DNA of 64,000 nucleotides from Candolleomyces eurysporus (lineage: Eukaryota; Basidiomycota; Agaricomycetes; Agaricales; Psathyrellaceae). The translations under genes were made by a program, and so were the position numbers. Of the stretch, positions 1 through 11,749 are shown piece after piece; the stretch's first letter is position 1; each line of letters starts with the position of its first letter. The notes below the pieces were generated by a model, which saw nothing but the letters and a program-made list of their open reading frames with translations, made no database searches and was not told the DNA's origin. The DNA is taken from positions 62,001 through 126,000 of the forward strand of contig JANBPK010000847.1 of the NCBI GenBank assembly GCA_027579435.1. The letters run 5' to 3'.

Positions 1-407
1 GTAATATGGGGCTGGGGGGAAAGAAAGGCAACACAGTTGCTGTGAGGCTGGAGGAAGGAGAAGAAGGGTCCAACAAAGCTCTGTTCCCACCCCAATGACA
101 GAAATGTTGTGTTTCCGTCACACATGGGCGGCTATCCGACTACGACATGCTAGAGCTCCATAGACTCCCGTTGGCATCCCAACTCGTTAAAAGATTCCAG
201 ACCCTGCAGGGTCTTTTGAACTTCAATAGTGCGATACATTTATTCAAGTACAGCGAGGGCTATCAATACAACGATGGTATGAGCAAAACTACACATCAGG
301 GCAAACTAATTTGATACAAATTCTGGAGGCAATATAAGAAGTGGCGGTACCTGTCCCATGGAAAGTGATGACAAGGTCAATTCAGGAATCAAAAAACGTG
401 GCTATGA
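1..407. other. intergenic stretch downstream of the PKA regulatory subunit
   Basis: No reading frame with recognisable protein features, no tRNA-like fold and no repeat was seen. It lies just past the stop codon of the minus-strand PKA regulatory gene, so it should hold that gene's 3' untranslated region and terminator and perhaps flanking sequence of a gene outside the window. Confidence 0.5.
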
Positions 408-1930
408 TCAGCGCAACGACAAGCGTCCATAGCTCTCACCGGCCTTCCTCTCCATGATCTCACGAAGGGGGCCGAGTAATCGCGTGAAGGCGGCTTCATC
501 CAGTGCAGCAACCTTGAGTTTTGGCTGAGACGGGTCGGAGCGAGGCACAGCACTGACTGTAGCCGCACGAGGTGCAGCTCGAAGAAGCGAGAGTTCTACG
601 ACATCCGTGTCAGACATGCATCTAACTTGAACAGGATAAAATCATGCATACCTCCAAAGTAGTCACCCTTCTTAAGATGCCCAACCTTTATCTCCCGAAC
701 CTCTCCATCCTCTGCCTGATGCTTCTTGGTCGCGATGGCTTCACCCTCTTCCACAAAGAAGAATGTGTCCCCAAGATCGCCCTGCTTGACCACGGCCTCA
801 CCGTCTTTGTACGTGCTGCTCACGAGAGCATCCGCGATCTTGCTTCTCTCTGCAGCGTCCAAGGACGACAGAAGAGGGACCGTTGCCAGGAACTGCTCAT
901 ACATCGTCCGGCGACGATGAGCAGCCTTCAGAATAATAGTCCTGAACGTAATCCGGTCAAGTGCCCATAGCGTCGAGGGTTCAACGGCAAGCACAGACGC
1001 AGCGCGCGGATGTCCATACATCAGCGCCAACTCCCCAAACGACCCTCCTGCCTTGCACTCCTTGACCAATCTTCCCAGCTCGGAATGGTACTTGGGTTGT
1101 GTGAACTTGTCTTCGGAATCCGTCAAAATATTGCTCTGGGTGAGCCACTGGGGTGGCAGAGGCTCCGGACGAATATAACAATTCATCTGACCCGCCTCGA
1201 CGACATAGAAGTACTCCCCAACGTCTCCCTGTCGAATCACCAGCTCGTTCAAGACGACTTTCCTCTCCTGCATGGCATCCAACACACCCTTCTCCTGCTC
1301 CTCATCGAGGTCGCGGAAAATGAAGTTATTTCGAATGGCCGCTTTGATACGTCGAAGCTGTTCAGGTGTTTTGATATAGACGGGGAGAACCTCGTCAAGG
1401 CCGCTGTCCACAGCAATCGACTCTGCGGACACCGAGGTGCGTCGGGCAAAGATGGCAGAAGTGGGCGCCAAAAGGTAGTCCCCATTGTTAAGGCCGTTGC
1501 TATAATTTGTTGGCGTCGTGCTGTCGAAGGATGCGAATGGGTTGACGGTGGTCAGTGGGGATGTTGGAGGCAGCTCGTTTTGGTTGAAACGCAACCCGGG
1601 AGGGGTACGATCGCCACCGGTCAAAAGGGCGTTCCCTGGCACGTTGAGAGTACCAAAAGGACTGTGGGCGATGCTATCCCTAAACGATGACCGTGGCCTG
1701 GCAAAAGGTGAAGCAGTTGGTGGGGAAGTAGTAATTAGAGTCGAGTCGCTGTAGAGCTCTGTGGGCACGGATATCGACGATGATCCCTGTGCGAGGATGT
1801 CTCTTGATCGCGCCCTCTGCTCCTCGAGGCGCTGTTGGAACCAATTGGCACAGAACTGGAGAGCGTCCTTTGGCTGAACGCGTTGGACATCGCGAGTCAG
1901 CTCGCCGACTAGCGAGTCGAAGGTGGACAT
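408..1930 (-). CDS. bcy1/pkaR: cAMP-dependent protein kinase regulatory subunit
   Basis: Inhibitory subunit of protein kinase A; it binds the catalytic subunit and releases it when cAMP occupies its two C-terminal domains. Two exons, 1930-652 and 595-408, with a 56 bp GT-AG intron, give 488 aa. The N-terminus holds a dimerisation/docking helix (around residues 18-45, PKDALQFCANWFQQRLEEQ). A long Ser/Thr/Pro-rich linker follows, with a pseudosubstrate/autophosphorylation site RRTSVS near residue 163. Two cyclic-nucleotide-binding domains follow. The phosphate-binding cassette of the first reads FGELALMYGHPRAASV; that of the second is split by the intron and rejoins as FGELSLLRAAPRAATV, which fixes the splice site. 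Length and order match fungal Bcy1/PkaR. It controls growth, nutrient sensing and morphogenesis in fungi. Confidence 0.97.
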
Positions 1931-2115
1931 CTATGAGGCGGGGAGGATGGTGGATACGGGGAGTAGAGGTACAAAGACGCGGCCTTTTTGAGCCACCGAC
2001 CACTTTACCATCATGTGACCTTCACGCAACCAATGCCACAGGCGCCTTGTTCTCGTTTCTTTCTCGAGCGGAAACAACAAAGTCTGTTATTCTTCCCATA
2101 AACAAAGCCAGTATA

Positions 2116-3791
2116 CTAGTCTAAATCATCAACCCACTCCTCCTCAACAACACGCTCCATCCATCGCTGGATCCAGGGAGGCCGCTGAGCGTGTTGCTCG
2201 CGGAGTTCCTGTCTGCTTTGCGCCGCCCTGCGATCATCTTCAGTTTCCTCTTCCTCAGGGTCCCTGGGGGGCTGTTCCCGCCGCATGTTTGCTTCCGTCC
2301 GAATAGTTCCTTCCCGCCTGCGCAGAGCAGCTCGCCTTCGGTCCCAAATGGCTGGGTGGAGCGTCGAAAACAGCAGACCGAAGAATGAGGCAATCTTGTG
2401 ACCTAGGGTAGGTTCAGCTACGGGTCCAAGGTGCGCGCGGGCGAGAATATCTTGCTCTGGCTGAATATTCAAATTGGCGAGAGTATCCAGCATGACGGCG
2501 GCTTGCCCGTCCATCTGCCTGGGCCCGAAATTACCGACCGGTCCTTGCGCGTTGGCCGCTGGAGGTCTGACCGCCTGTGCAGGTTGTGGAGGGACGTTGT
2601 TCAACCCTTGGGCAGCGCCTTGATTTTGAGGGTTTGGGATGTTGATTCGTTGAACTCTAAAGCGAAGCAAGCCATTTCGAATGGGCTGCCAGATTTCGTA
2701 AAGCATCCAGGCTAAAATGAGGATTCCGAAGATAGGCTTGCGCGTGGGTGCGACGAAGTAAAGGAGGAGGACTGTCCGGAAAAGGAGCATTAAAAGAGGC
2801 ATTAAAAGAGGCCGCAGAGGCACATCTCGTATTTGTGGAATCGGGTTCTGTTCCTGGTTGGGGTTGGCATTGATTACATGGATTTGCGGCAGTCCATATT
2901 GTCGGAGGACTTGGTTGACTTGGGGTGGGATCGGGCTGGTAGTGGTAAACGATGTATGCGTTCGTATGATTGTCGACGAGGCAACGCTGAGATTCAACAG
3001 GGTGAAGGTATAGGATAGGATGGAGAGCGCATGCTTCTGAACGGCTGTGGGAGGCGAGCTTGCTTCTGCAAGGGATAGGTATTGCTGGCCACTAGAAGGG
3101 GCGATTAGTGACCATTCGCCCCAAGAAGGACTAGGAGGCGTACTTGATCACGAGCCGCTGGTATCTTAAGCCACCCGGAGTGAACTGGGGATACGGTTCA
3201 TCAAGCACCGCCGGCCAAGCCCAACCAACTTTCTCGACAGCGATTTTGGCCGCTTGCTTGAGTTCCCCAGAGTCCTCAGAAAAGGGTGGAATACCTGTCG
3301 CCAAGGCTTTGAGGGCATTCTGATGCTTTGAAGCGATGTACGGGATCGCTCGGTATCGTGACGAAGACGAAAGGGTGGGCTGTTCAAGAGGAAACTCCAT
3401 GTGAAGGGGATTGGGCAAAGGAACCGAAGATATATCATCCAACGCGGGGCTTCCTGGGCTAGAAATGTCCGGGGGATCTGCCGCCCAGGCAGAAGGGTGG
3501 ACTGCGAGGTGCAAAGTCCGAGAGTCGGTGGGCGACTGGAAATATGCGCGGATTTAGATACCGACGACATGTGCTCAATTTAAAACACACCTTCCAGAGC
3601 TCGCTAACGCTCTCTTCGTTGGCGAGAATACGGCCCCGCCATATGAGGCGCTGCCCCTCTATCCGTGGATAGCCCGGACAGGTCCGTGAAATCTCCTCCT
3701 TCACCTGCTGGATTGTGCTCGAGTTTGGTACATGAATATCAAAGGAACGTGAGTATGCTGGGAGTTCAATGCGGAGGTCGAGATTGGACAT
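2116..3791 (-). CDS. ubiquitin-like domain ER membrane protein, Herp/Usa1-like
   Basis: Three exons (3791-3591, 3535-3144, 3091-2116) give 522 aa. Residues 1-75 form a ubiquitin-like fold (LRIELPAYSRSFDIHV at the start, then a QRLIWRGRIL strand-turn typical of ubiquitin-like domains). A hydrophobic pair of segments in the second half (around RPLLMPLLMLLFRTVLLLYF and FGILILAWMLYEIW) looks like a membrane hairpin. The tail is charged, rich in Arg/Glu, and should face the cytosol. This order, ubiquitin-like N-terminus plus a central membrane hairpin, is that of mammalian HERPUD1 and yeast Usa1, scaffolds of the Hrd1 ubiquitin ligase in ER-associated degradation. The family call rests on architecture; a Dsc-complex or TMUB-type role is possible. 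Confidence 0.75.
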
Positions 3792-3975
3792 TTATCGGGG
3801 TAGTGTGGGGAGGAGGAGAAAGACGAATGCCTCCCTATCAATAGGCTGACACTCCTTGCAACGTGGAGAACAATCACGTCAGATCACATGACTACACCGA
3901 ACGGAGGATCAAGGAAGAACTCGAGCGCAGCAAATCTGTATTCAAATGTCTGTATTAAATAAGTATTAACGTTAA

Positions 3976-5350
3976 CTACAAAGCAGGGACAGGCATTGTA
4001 GCTCTGCTCTTGGAACTCTGAAGCGCCAACTCTATTATTTCAAGCACAGCAGTCGCTTCGGTCCACTTTACACTAGGCATAGCTCCTGTCCGAATTGCTG
4101 ATCCGAGGTTTTGGAAAAGCTCGACGTAACCGCCAGCATCTGGAGTTGGCCATCTGCGGAAAATAGAATTAACGATAATCCACACATACGAGTTCTGATG
4201 ACGTACATCGTCTTTGTGATGGTCTCGTTGTCTGCTAGAATGTTCTCAACTTTACCGTTGAGATACTCGGGCTCTCGTCCGAATTCTTCGCGTAGAATTG
4301 CTCTTGGAGAAGATAGCAGCTTGAGGTGCTCCTCTTGAGCGTCGAGACCGTGCTTAGTATATGTTCCGCGAGTGCCTCGGACGACGAAGCGCAATTGAGG
4401 AGACTTGACGGAAAGGGGGTGGGATCTTAGAATAACGGCCAGCGGGTAACTTCTGCCGGGTCCACGTTCATAGTGGAGATTGAGTGTGAACTGCATATGG
4501 TCGTTAATTCAGCATGATTGGCGATTAGACGGAGGTCAAAGCTTCAAACGCACTGAGTCGTCCACGTCGGGATGCCCAACACCGCGAATATTTTGGACAA
4601 ACGCAGTGACGGCGTTCGGTCTTCCAAACAAAGTCAGAGCCTGGTCAATCAAATGGGACCCAAGATCGTAGAGTGCACCGGCAGCGGGTAGCGGTTTGTC
4701 TTTCCATGTTCCCTTGAGACTTGGTCGATAGCGGTCAAAACTGGTATACATCAATGGTCAGTGACTGTGCTCTTCAAAAATGATACGCAGGGACAACTGA
4801 CTGTGATTCAAATTCGAGAATGGCACCCATATGGCTCGGATGAGATTCCGGAAGGCACAAAAGGCCTTTGAGAGTCAAGAAATCGGAGTCCCAGCGCCGA
4901 TTCTGGTATGCATAAAGTACGAGTCCTTTCGAGGTAGCGAGTTGGCCAAGTTGCTGAGCTTGCGAGACGGACTCAGCAACAGGTTTGTCGACAAGTACTG
5001 TAGATTTGGAACCAACGATCAGACTTGAAGCAACGACCAGGAAGAACGAACTCGAGTTCACCGTGCTTCCCCGCCTCCAGGGCGGCCTTGGCGAACTCGA
5101 AATGCGTGTCGTTCGGCGTTGCAACGATGACCAGCTCGATTTCGGGGTCTTTCAGCGCGTTTTCCAGAGACGAATAGATTTTTGGTGACGCGCCGAACCG
5201 CTGCTTGACCTTTCCTCCGTCTGTTTTCGGATTCCGTTCGACGACGGAATGGAGGGTGAAGAGTTGGGGCAGGGCCAGTATGAAGGGGACATGGAAGGTG
5301 AGTCCTGCCAGTCCGACTCCAACTACACAAGTTTGAATGGCTCTAGACAT
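3976..5350 (-). CDS. Gfo/Idh/MocA family NAD(P)-dependent oxidoreductase
   Basis: Five exons (5350-5062, 4997-4802, 4740-4554, 4490-4207, 4153-3976) give 377 aa, the usual size for this family. The N-terminal Rossmann fold begins CVVGVGLAGLTFHVPF, the dinucleotide-binding loop. The family signature around the catalytic lysine reads GKHVLVDKPVAES, with DKP in place of the common EKP. The C-terminal alpha/beta domain contains FESHFDRYRP and GALYDLGSHLIDQAL, typical of the fungal branch, where the His of GSHLIDQ lies in the active site. Substrate cannot be told; members oxidise or reduce sugars, inositols or other polyols in the cytosol. Start chosen at the ATG directly before the nucleotide-binding strand; an in-frame ATG 33 bases upstream (5383) would add 11 residues. 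Confidence 0.93.
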
Positions 5351-5577
5351 GGCTGGTAGAGGGGCTGAGTGCGCTGGCAGCAAATGAGTCCGCCAACTCG
5401 AAGAAATCAGAGTAAATTAAGCACATTGCTTCCGGCTCGGATCGCGTCGGTCCAGGCACGTGCACCGTTCGACAAGCTCGCGATCGAAAGACTTGGCTAT
5501 AATTGGTACCATCAACAAGCAGTGTGTTCAACTTTCGAACCCCTGCGGTTTCCCCCTCTCCTGGCCCGCCGCCGCAG

Positions 5578-5640
5578 ACGACGACAACGACATCCGACGA
5601 CACCCGATACCGACGACGACGACAATAACGACTACGACCG
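5578..5640 (+). repeat. GAC/ACG-rich simple sequence before the GH9 start codon
   Basis: An imperfect trinucleotide tract dominated by CGA/ACG steps ends just before the GH9 ATG. It should be in the 5' leader of that gene. No function is visible; its frame relative to the ATG is not open as part of the enzyme. Confidence 0.55.
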
Positions 5641-5643
5641 TTC

Positions 5644-7873
5644 ATGTTATTCACGCTTCTCGCCTTCGCGCTCCACGCGGCGTCAACTTTGGTTGCCGCT
5701 CAGCTCGCCTTGCCCAGCCGTCCATGGCTCCCCCCGGACATTTCTGACGGTGCTTCGCCTTCAAACCAGTCTTACCCCAACTCCAAATGGTCCACGCTTG
5801 TGGGCAATCTGCTCTACTTCTACGAAGCTCAGCGAAGTGGTGAGCTACCGCAGACAAACCGAGTTTCCTGGCGAAACGCTAGCGCCCTCGATGACGGCCG
5901 AGAAGCTCGTGTGGATCTGTCCGGTGAGCGTTCACTTTCTGTGTTGGCAGAAACGAGAAACTAACACTCAATTCTCCAGGTGGCTATTATGACGCTGGAG
6001 GTGAGTATCGTTCAATTCGACCAGGAAGGCTCTTTGCTTAACCTGCCGAAAGACTATTCGAAGCAGACGTTCCCTCTGGCAAGTTACCTCACCCACTCTG
6101 CGTTGCCAAACACTTACCCCTGCCTCCAGGCATTTTCTTTGATGTCCATTTGTTGGGGAGCTACAGATTTCGGAAAAGGTGCGATGGCATCTATATCGAA
6201 CAACAGACGAGATTCTAATTCAGTTGTCATACGGCCAGGCTATGATGTGGCCAACCAGACCGCTTACCTTGACGATATGCTTCGATGGGGCCTCGACTGG
6301 CTGGTGAAGGTCTGTCTGATTCATAACAATCTGGTTGCCAGTCCTGATATCCAGAATAGGCCCACACTAATGAATCAACCCTCTATGTCCTCGTGGCTTC
6401 CAGTAAGCGTCTAATTTTATATCTGTTGACCCTTTCTAACGCCTTGATCAGAGGACGTCGACAACTCTTACTGGGGTGGAGACCGAAGCATCCCTTCCCC
6501 TCGTCCTGTATACCAGGTTAACGACACTTACCCCGGCACCGACGTCGCTGCACAGACTGCCGCCGCCTTCGCAGCATGCTCGAACCTTTACGGCAACCGT
6601 GCCCTTGACAGTTCAACATTCTCGACGCCAGCGTCCCTGCAGGATAACTCTTTCTCGGACACCTTATTGACCCACGCTCAACAACTTTACTCTTTCGCTG
6701 TCAACGCCACCGGTGGCCGAAAAGTTTACCAGAAGTCCGTTCCACAAGTCGCAGAGGCCTATGGATCATCTGACTATGGAGATGAGCTGGCTATTGCCGC
6801 GCTCTTCCTCTCTTGGGCTACCGGTGATGCCGCCTTATTCGCCGAGGCTGAAAGCTATTACGAAAAGTACAACCTCGCCGACTCGAATCGAGTATTCAAC
6901 TGGGATTCCAAAGTCCCTGGACTCGCTGTTCTGTTCTCCCAGATCGCTAAATCTAACCCTACAGTCGGAGCAAACTTCACGACATGGCAGGCAGCTGCAG
7001 AACAGTACTTTGACTCGATCGTCGATAACAACAAAAGTCCTGGCCGCATGACTCGAGGTCAGGACGTTATTTGGTCTATTCTCTTCACAACTAACCGTTC
7101 GTTGCAGGAGGTCTTTTGTTCTTTGAAGGAGATTCGGATAGTGCAAGCCTCAACCCAGCACTGAACGTTGCGATGCTGATGCGCCGATTCTCAACACTCG
7201 CCTCTTCGGATGAGAAGAAAACCAAGTATCTTGTACGTGTCAATCTTTTGCCAACGCATTCAGACCTTACTGACGGAACTTCAGGAGTTCGCTCAAAGTC
7301 AACTCGACTATGCACTGGGCAAGAACCCGATGTCCGGTGAGTCTATGCCGCCGACCTACGAAAATGCCAATGCTAACGATCACGACCTTAGTACCCTACA
7401 TCGTCGGTGCCAACCCAAATTCACCGTCCAACCCTCATTCCGCTATGGCATCCGGCGGCAACGATGTCGAGACCATTGACACTGACCCGCTCAATACTAC
7501 GTACACCCTTTACGGCGCAGTGGTCGGTGGTCCGGACAAACTCGACCGATTCTTTGACATTCGAAGCGATTGGCCTCAGACGGAAATTGCCCTTGACTAC
7601 AACGCGCCCATGTTGACTTTGGCAGCCATGCACACGTTGGCCGATAGACTGGACCCCTACTACACTGCCCTCCGGGCAGGAGAGTACGAGAAGGTCAGGC
7701 CCGATGGCTTCCCCTGTGATGCCGTCTTCACTACCGGCTGCAGAGGTCCTCATATGAGCAAAGGTGCTAAGATTGCGATGGCAGTGTCTATTGTTGTTGT
7801 CTCCCTCGTCGTGTTTGGCCTTGCGGGATACTATCTCCATCTGCTGATCAAAAACGCAAAGGAAGGTACATAG
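5644..7873 (+). CDS. glycoside hydrolase family 9 endoglucanase with C-terminal membrane anchor
   Basis: Ten exons give 584 aa: 5644-5923, 5980-6000, 6053-6078, 6130-6178, 6239-6309, 6360-6402, 6452-7057, 7108-7232, 7285-7336 and 7392-7873. A signal peptide ([20 protein letters not shown]) leads the protein to the secretory route. GH9 landmarks are clear: [16 protein letters not shown] carries the catalytic-base Asp pair, [15 protein letters not shown] follows, [10 protein letters not shown] supplies the conserved His region, and [10 protein letters not shown] carries the acid Glu. The family hydrolyses beta-1,4-glucan by inversion. The C-terminus has a hydrophobic helix (around residues 548-575) and a short Lys-rich cytosolic tail, so the enzyme should sit in the plasma membrane or wall rather than be freely secreted. 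The third intron (6079-6129) starts with GC. Antisense frames here are shadows. Confidence 0.95.
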
Positions 7874-8101
7874 TTGGCATGCCTTCCCCGAACCTTGGCT
7901 TTTCTTCAATTCACATTCACATCTATCCACTGCCATCTATTGCATTGACTTATATACCTTCATCTTCATTCGCACACTTTGGGAAACACTTTCTTCGTTT
8001 TATGGCCAACAAGCTTTGTATTGCTCACGGACTGACTGCACACGTCGTTATACACTATTCCACATATCCCTCCATCCGAGTCGTACGCTTTCTGATATCG
8101 C
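7874..8101. other. convergent 3' region between GH9 and MET10
   Basis: Both flanking genes end here, so it carries two 3' untranslated regions. Nothing else is recognised. Confidence 0.5.
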
Positions 8102-11100
8102 TTAATATACCTGGATGATACTTGAGCTCGTTTTCTCTAAAATAGTAGCAGAGCGACATACCTCAAGAACGTAACGCTCTTCTTCCTTGAGCCCCTCGAG
8201 GAAGTCACCCGCCGCGACAGCCTCAACGCCCTTGTACTTGACGAGCGCATTGACAAGTGCATTATAGACATCCGGAACAGGCCACGTAGGACCACACAGG
8301 TAGAAGACACCCTCATCGTCGTAAAGCATCCTCGCCAGCGCTTCCGAGTCTTCGAGCATTTTGTGTTGGATGTAGACCTTCTTGGGACCGTCACGGGAGA
8401 ATGCGAGACCAGCCCTCGTGATGACGCCATCGAGGATGAACGCCTCGATCTCCTCTCCGTAGAGGTATTCGGCACCTTGGTATCGAGACCCAAAGTAGTA
8501 GTACACTGGGCCAACTTCCTGGCCCTGCTCAGCAAGGAATGCCAGGTGCTGCAAGAACGCCCGGAATGGAGCGGCGCCGGTACCCAATCCCGCCATGATC
8601 AACGGCTGCTTGGGGTTGGGGGGNAAGCTAATGGTGTAAAATAATGAGCAAAAAATGGGAAATGAGAATGAGCGGCTGAACGAACCTTCATCACACTCGG
8701 TTTAATCGACACGGTGACTTTTTGGCCGACCTTCAAGCCGGCAAGATAGCGAGTGCATTGACCGTATCGGGGAGAGCCTACAAAGAGTCGATTTAAGTAT
8801 CTGGTCAATCAGTGCATGAGGGCGAGGAAGACTTACCACTTGGGGTGACCCAGTCAACGCTGACAACGAGGAGATCGACCCTGTCTCCGACGACACTCTG
8901 CGCACTGGCGATACTGTAGTGACGAGGCTTGATATCGCCAACCAACTCGCAGAGCTTCTCGATGCCCGGTCGGGCACTGGGGTACAATCGCAAAACGTCA
9001 GCGAATGTGACCGTATCCTTTTCCGAGAGCTTTTTGAAAGTCGACGATCCCTCCGGCGACCCGATGAAAAGCAGCGCGTATTTGTCGACAGGCGAGGTAG
9101 CGTATTCGGCCAAGTCGGTGTAGAAGGATTTCGGAGGCTTGCCGAAGAGGTCGATTTGCTGCTGCAGAGCTTGAAGGACGGTGCGGGTGTGTACCTTCGT
9201 CTCGTCGCCAGGCACGGGGATGGTGATCAAGCGGGATGGATCGACACCGTACGATTTGATAAACTCCAGCACCTCTCCCTCGTCATTCCACCCATGCACT
9301 CCCAGTGCCTCTCCAATCGAGTACTTCAGACCAGTACCCGATGTGTCGAACTCGAGATGGAATACGTTACGGTCATAGTCATCAGGCGTCAACCGCTTGT
9401 TGACGGTGCAGGTAACAAGGTAAGTGCGATCTGGGACTTCAGGGCGAAGGGCGGGATTTTGGGGGTGCTCCTCTGCCGACTCTGCAGTGGGGTCCACGTA
9501 GGCAGATGGGAACAGGAGATGCTTGGCGGCATCGTGCCACGAACTGAGTCGAGCACCGTTGACCACGGTATCCCCGTTATCGACATCGACGGCAATTGCG
9601 TTGAAGTCAAAGGTCTTCAGGGCAGAGTTGGATCCCACAACCTCGGAGGGGGCGATGGGCGAAAGACCAGCCCAAGTATGAGCATTGACCTTGATCAAAG
9701 GAATCCCGAAAATTGTGTCTTCGAAACCATTGCCAGCAACACGGAGCAAGTTGCTCTCGCTGGCTTGGCCGCCCAAGTATAACCTGAGGAAGGCAAGGTG
9801 GAGGGCCAGGTTTTGAATGGCGTCGTTTTCAGGACCAGAAGCTCCCGCCAACGCGTCGGCGATCTGTTTCGCATTGATGGTGAAGACGCGGAGGTCGCGT
9901 TCCTTGATGATGTTGCCACCTTCTCCAGCGATATTGGCATAAAACTCTTCGACCGTCCACGAAGTGTTCACAAGGACGGATGAGTGCGGTTTGGCGTACT
10001 TCAGGACTGAATGCGTCTTGAGCAGATTTTGGTCGAGAATGACGAGCAAATCGGTTTTCCCATTGTCGTCGTCAAGAGGGATTGCGATGGGGATGGGGAC
10101 GGGAATAGCGTCGTCAGTCTTGGGTGAAATGGCGATGCGGCTCGAGAAGATGCCTCCTTGCTTCGAGAAGACGTCGAAGTCGGTGAGCAGGCGAGAGGAG
10201 ACTTTGGAGTGAGCTAGGAAGAAGTCTTCGATAACTCGAGGAACAGAAGCGACGGACGAGCCAGGCGTTCCGAGCACCAAAACCGCCCTGTGGTCTTGAG
10301 GGAACGCGGTAAGGGAGGAGGCATTGGAGATGCGGGCAATGAAAGACCGGAACGACGTTTCGGTATTGAGGTATTCCTGGGTTTGGGATGGAACGACACG
10401 ATGCCCTTGAATCGTCGGCTTTGAACCACCTGTCAGGAGGGTGCTGAAGACATCGACATACAGAGGGCCTTGCGTCAACGAGTTGGGCACTTCATCGACA
10501 ACATGAAGCACCTGTGCGGTCGGGGGAACAACAACCTTGAGGGCCGCCTCATCCCAAGGACGAAGGACGTTGACGGTAACGACTCCAACGCCCGACAATC
10601 CGTTGGTCTTCACGATGGCTCGGGCTGCCACTGCCAAGGGCCCGTTGAGAAGCACGACGACGGTGTGGGCTTCAGCATCCCCAGTGTAGTCGAAATAAGA
10701 ATATCCGGACTCCTTCAATGCGCCTTCAAGAGATGTTCCGTTTGACTTTGGTTCACGGACAGCATGGCCAAACTCTCGGGCAGCACTGAAATGGTCGAAG
10801 AGGTGGACGACATGGGTGTCGGTGACGCTGTAAGCGATTTTGGTGAAGTCGACTGCTTGCTGGGGAGTCGACGAAAGGAGAACGGCGACGTTCTCGGGGA
10901 AAAGCGACCATACAGAAGCGAGAGGCGAAAGAGTCGAGGAGAGTGACAAAGCTTCGCCAGTCGGGGTCACAGTCGGCACCTGTACGACGAGCCTGCTGGT
11001 AGCAGTCGCTGGTGGCAAGTGCACGAATGCTGGGGCCATCAGGGCCAGGCCGGAGGGAGTGGTATAGGACGTCAACACGGCCCCTCGCCCAGCTTCATGG

Positions 11101-11426
11101 CTAGTTCCCTGGGAGAGTCTTCCAATTAGACTCAAACCAGCTCCGGCCCTGGTCTGGAGATCCACGACTGGAGCTGTACCCGGTTCCCCAGCTTTGGCCC
11201 ATTCCTTCGTCAAGGTACCGAACCCAACCTGCTCCGCAACGTCGTACACATAAACCAGGGAGCTTGCTGAAGCCCTGGAGGCGATATATTCGACGACTTG
11301 TGAAGCCTGAATGCGAGGGTTATTGAAGGGGTTTGCTTCAACCTTGTCGAGGTTCGGGGATGGTGGAGAAGAGAGGGTCGTCGAGGACGACAAAGGCGTC
11401 GACCAGCCTGAGGCGCTAAGAGGCAT
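8102..11426 (-). CDS. MET10: sulfite reductase [NADPH] flavoprotein (alpha) component
   Basis: Carries electrons from NADPH through FAD to the sirohaem subunit that reduces sulfite to sulfide in assimilation. Exons 11426-8837, 8777-8686, 8627-8162 and 8110-8102 give about 1051 aa, close to yeast Met10 (1035). The N-terminal half resembles a pyruvate-ferredoxin-oxidoreductase-type domain. From about residue 700 the FAD-binding reductase domain contains RPEVPDRTYLV, the FAD motif KPRHYSIASAQ and the following GDRVDLLVV. The NADPH-binding part includes IMAGLGTGAAPFRAFLQ, YYFGSRY and FYLCGPTWPVPDV. The last exon is only nine bases and supplies Val-Tyr-stop. The single n at 8624 lies in exon 3; removing it gives the expected MKLPPNPKQP reading through the splice junction. 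Confidence 0.95.
8624..8624. other. ambiguous base that breaks the MET10 frame
   Basis: The n lies next to a run of G on the plus strand inside MET10 exon 3. Keeping it shifts the frame; deleting it joins Met-Lys to Leu-Pro-Pro-Asn-Pro-Lys-Gln before the NADPH-binding motif. It is best read as a one-base assembly insertion. Confidence 0.8.
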
Positions 11427-11749
11427 TCCGATATAAAATGACGGACGGTAGTAGTTGTGCAGCCATCACATACTTATACTAATTTTTTTCTACCTTGCTT
11501 AGATAGAAAACGTGAAGAATGGAGCAATCCTTGGCCAGAATCGCGCCTTATCATCACGTGCGCCCGCCACCGAGTGACCATCCCAGCACGCCACCGTGAC
11601 TTCGGAGGACTGTAGTAATACTAAGCGAATGGACTTTGAAATTCAAGTACAGAAATTACAAGAAAAGTCATCGTTGGCAGTGACTATGTGGTGACATCAT
11701 GCTTGATGATAGACGCCCTACTATGCTCGGCGATTGGGATTCGCGTTCG
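11427..11749. promoter_or_regulatory. MET10 upstream region with TCACGTG box
   Basis: 323 bases between the MET10 start and the uracil phosphoribosyltransferase stop. A palindromic CACGTG within TCACGTG lies at 11554-11560, about 130 bases before the MET10 ATG. In yeast this is the core site bound by Cbf1 with Met4/Met28 in sulfur-assimilation promoters. Its placement before a sulfite reductase gene is suggestive, but E-boxes are common and regulation is inferred. An AT-rich T-tract lies closer to the start. Confidence 0.5.

Noticed and set aside
1010..1690. 226-codon plus-strand frame opposite the PKA regulatory subunit
   Set aside because: Antisense shadow of the linker and the first cyclic-nucleotide-binding domain.
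6050..6135. Reading GH9 straight through 6079-6129
   Set aside because: It inserts 17 residues between FPL and [10 protein letters not shown], which are adjacent in GH9 enzymes.
8919..9782. Long plus-strand frame of 287 codons opposite MET10
   Set aside because: It lies wholly antisense to the conserved reductase domain, has no domain-like content and follows the codon shadow of MET10.
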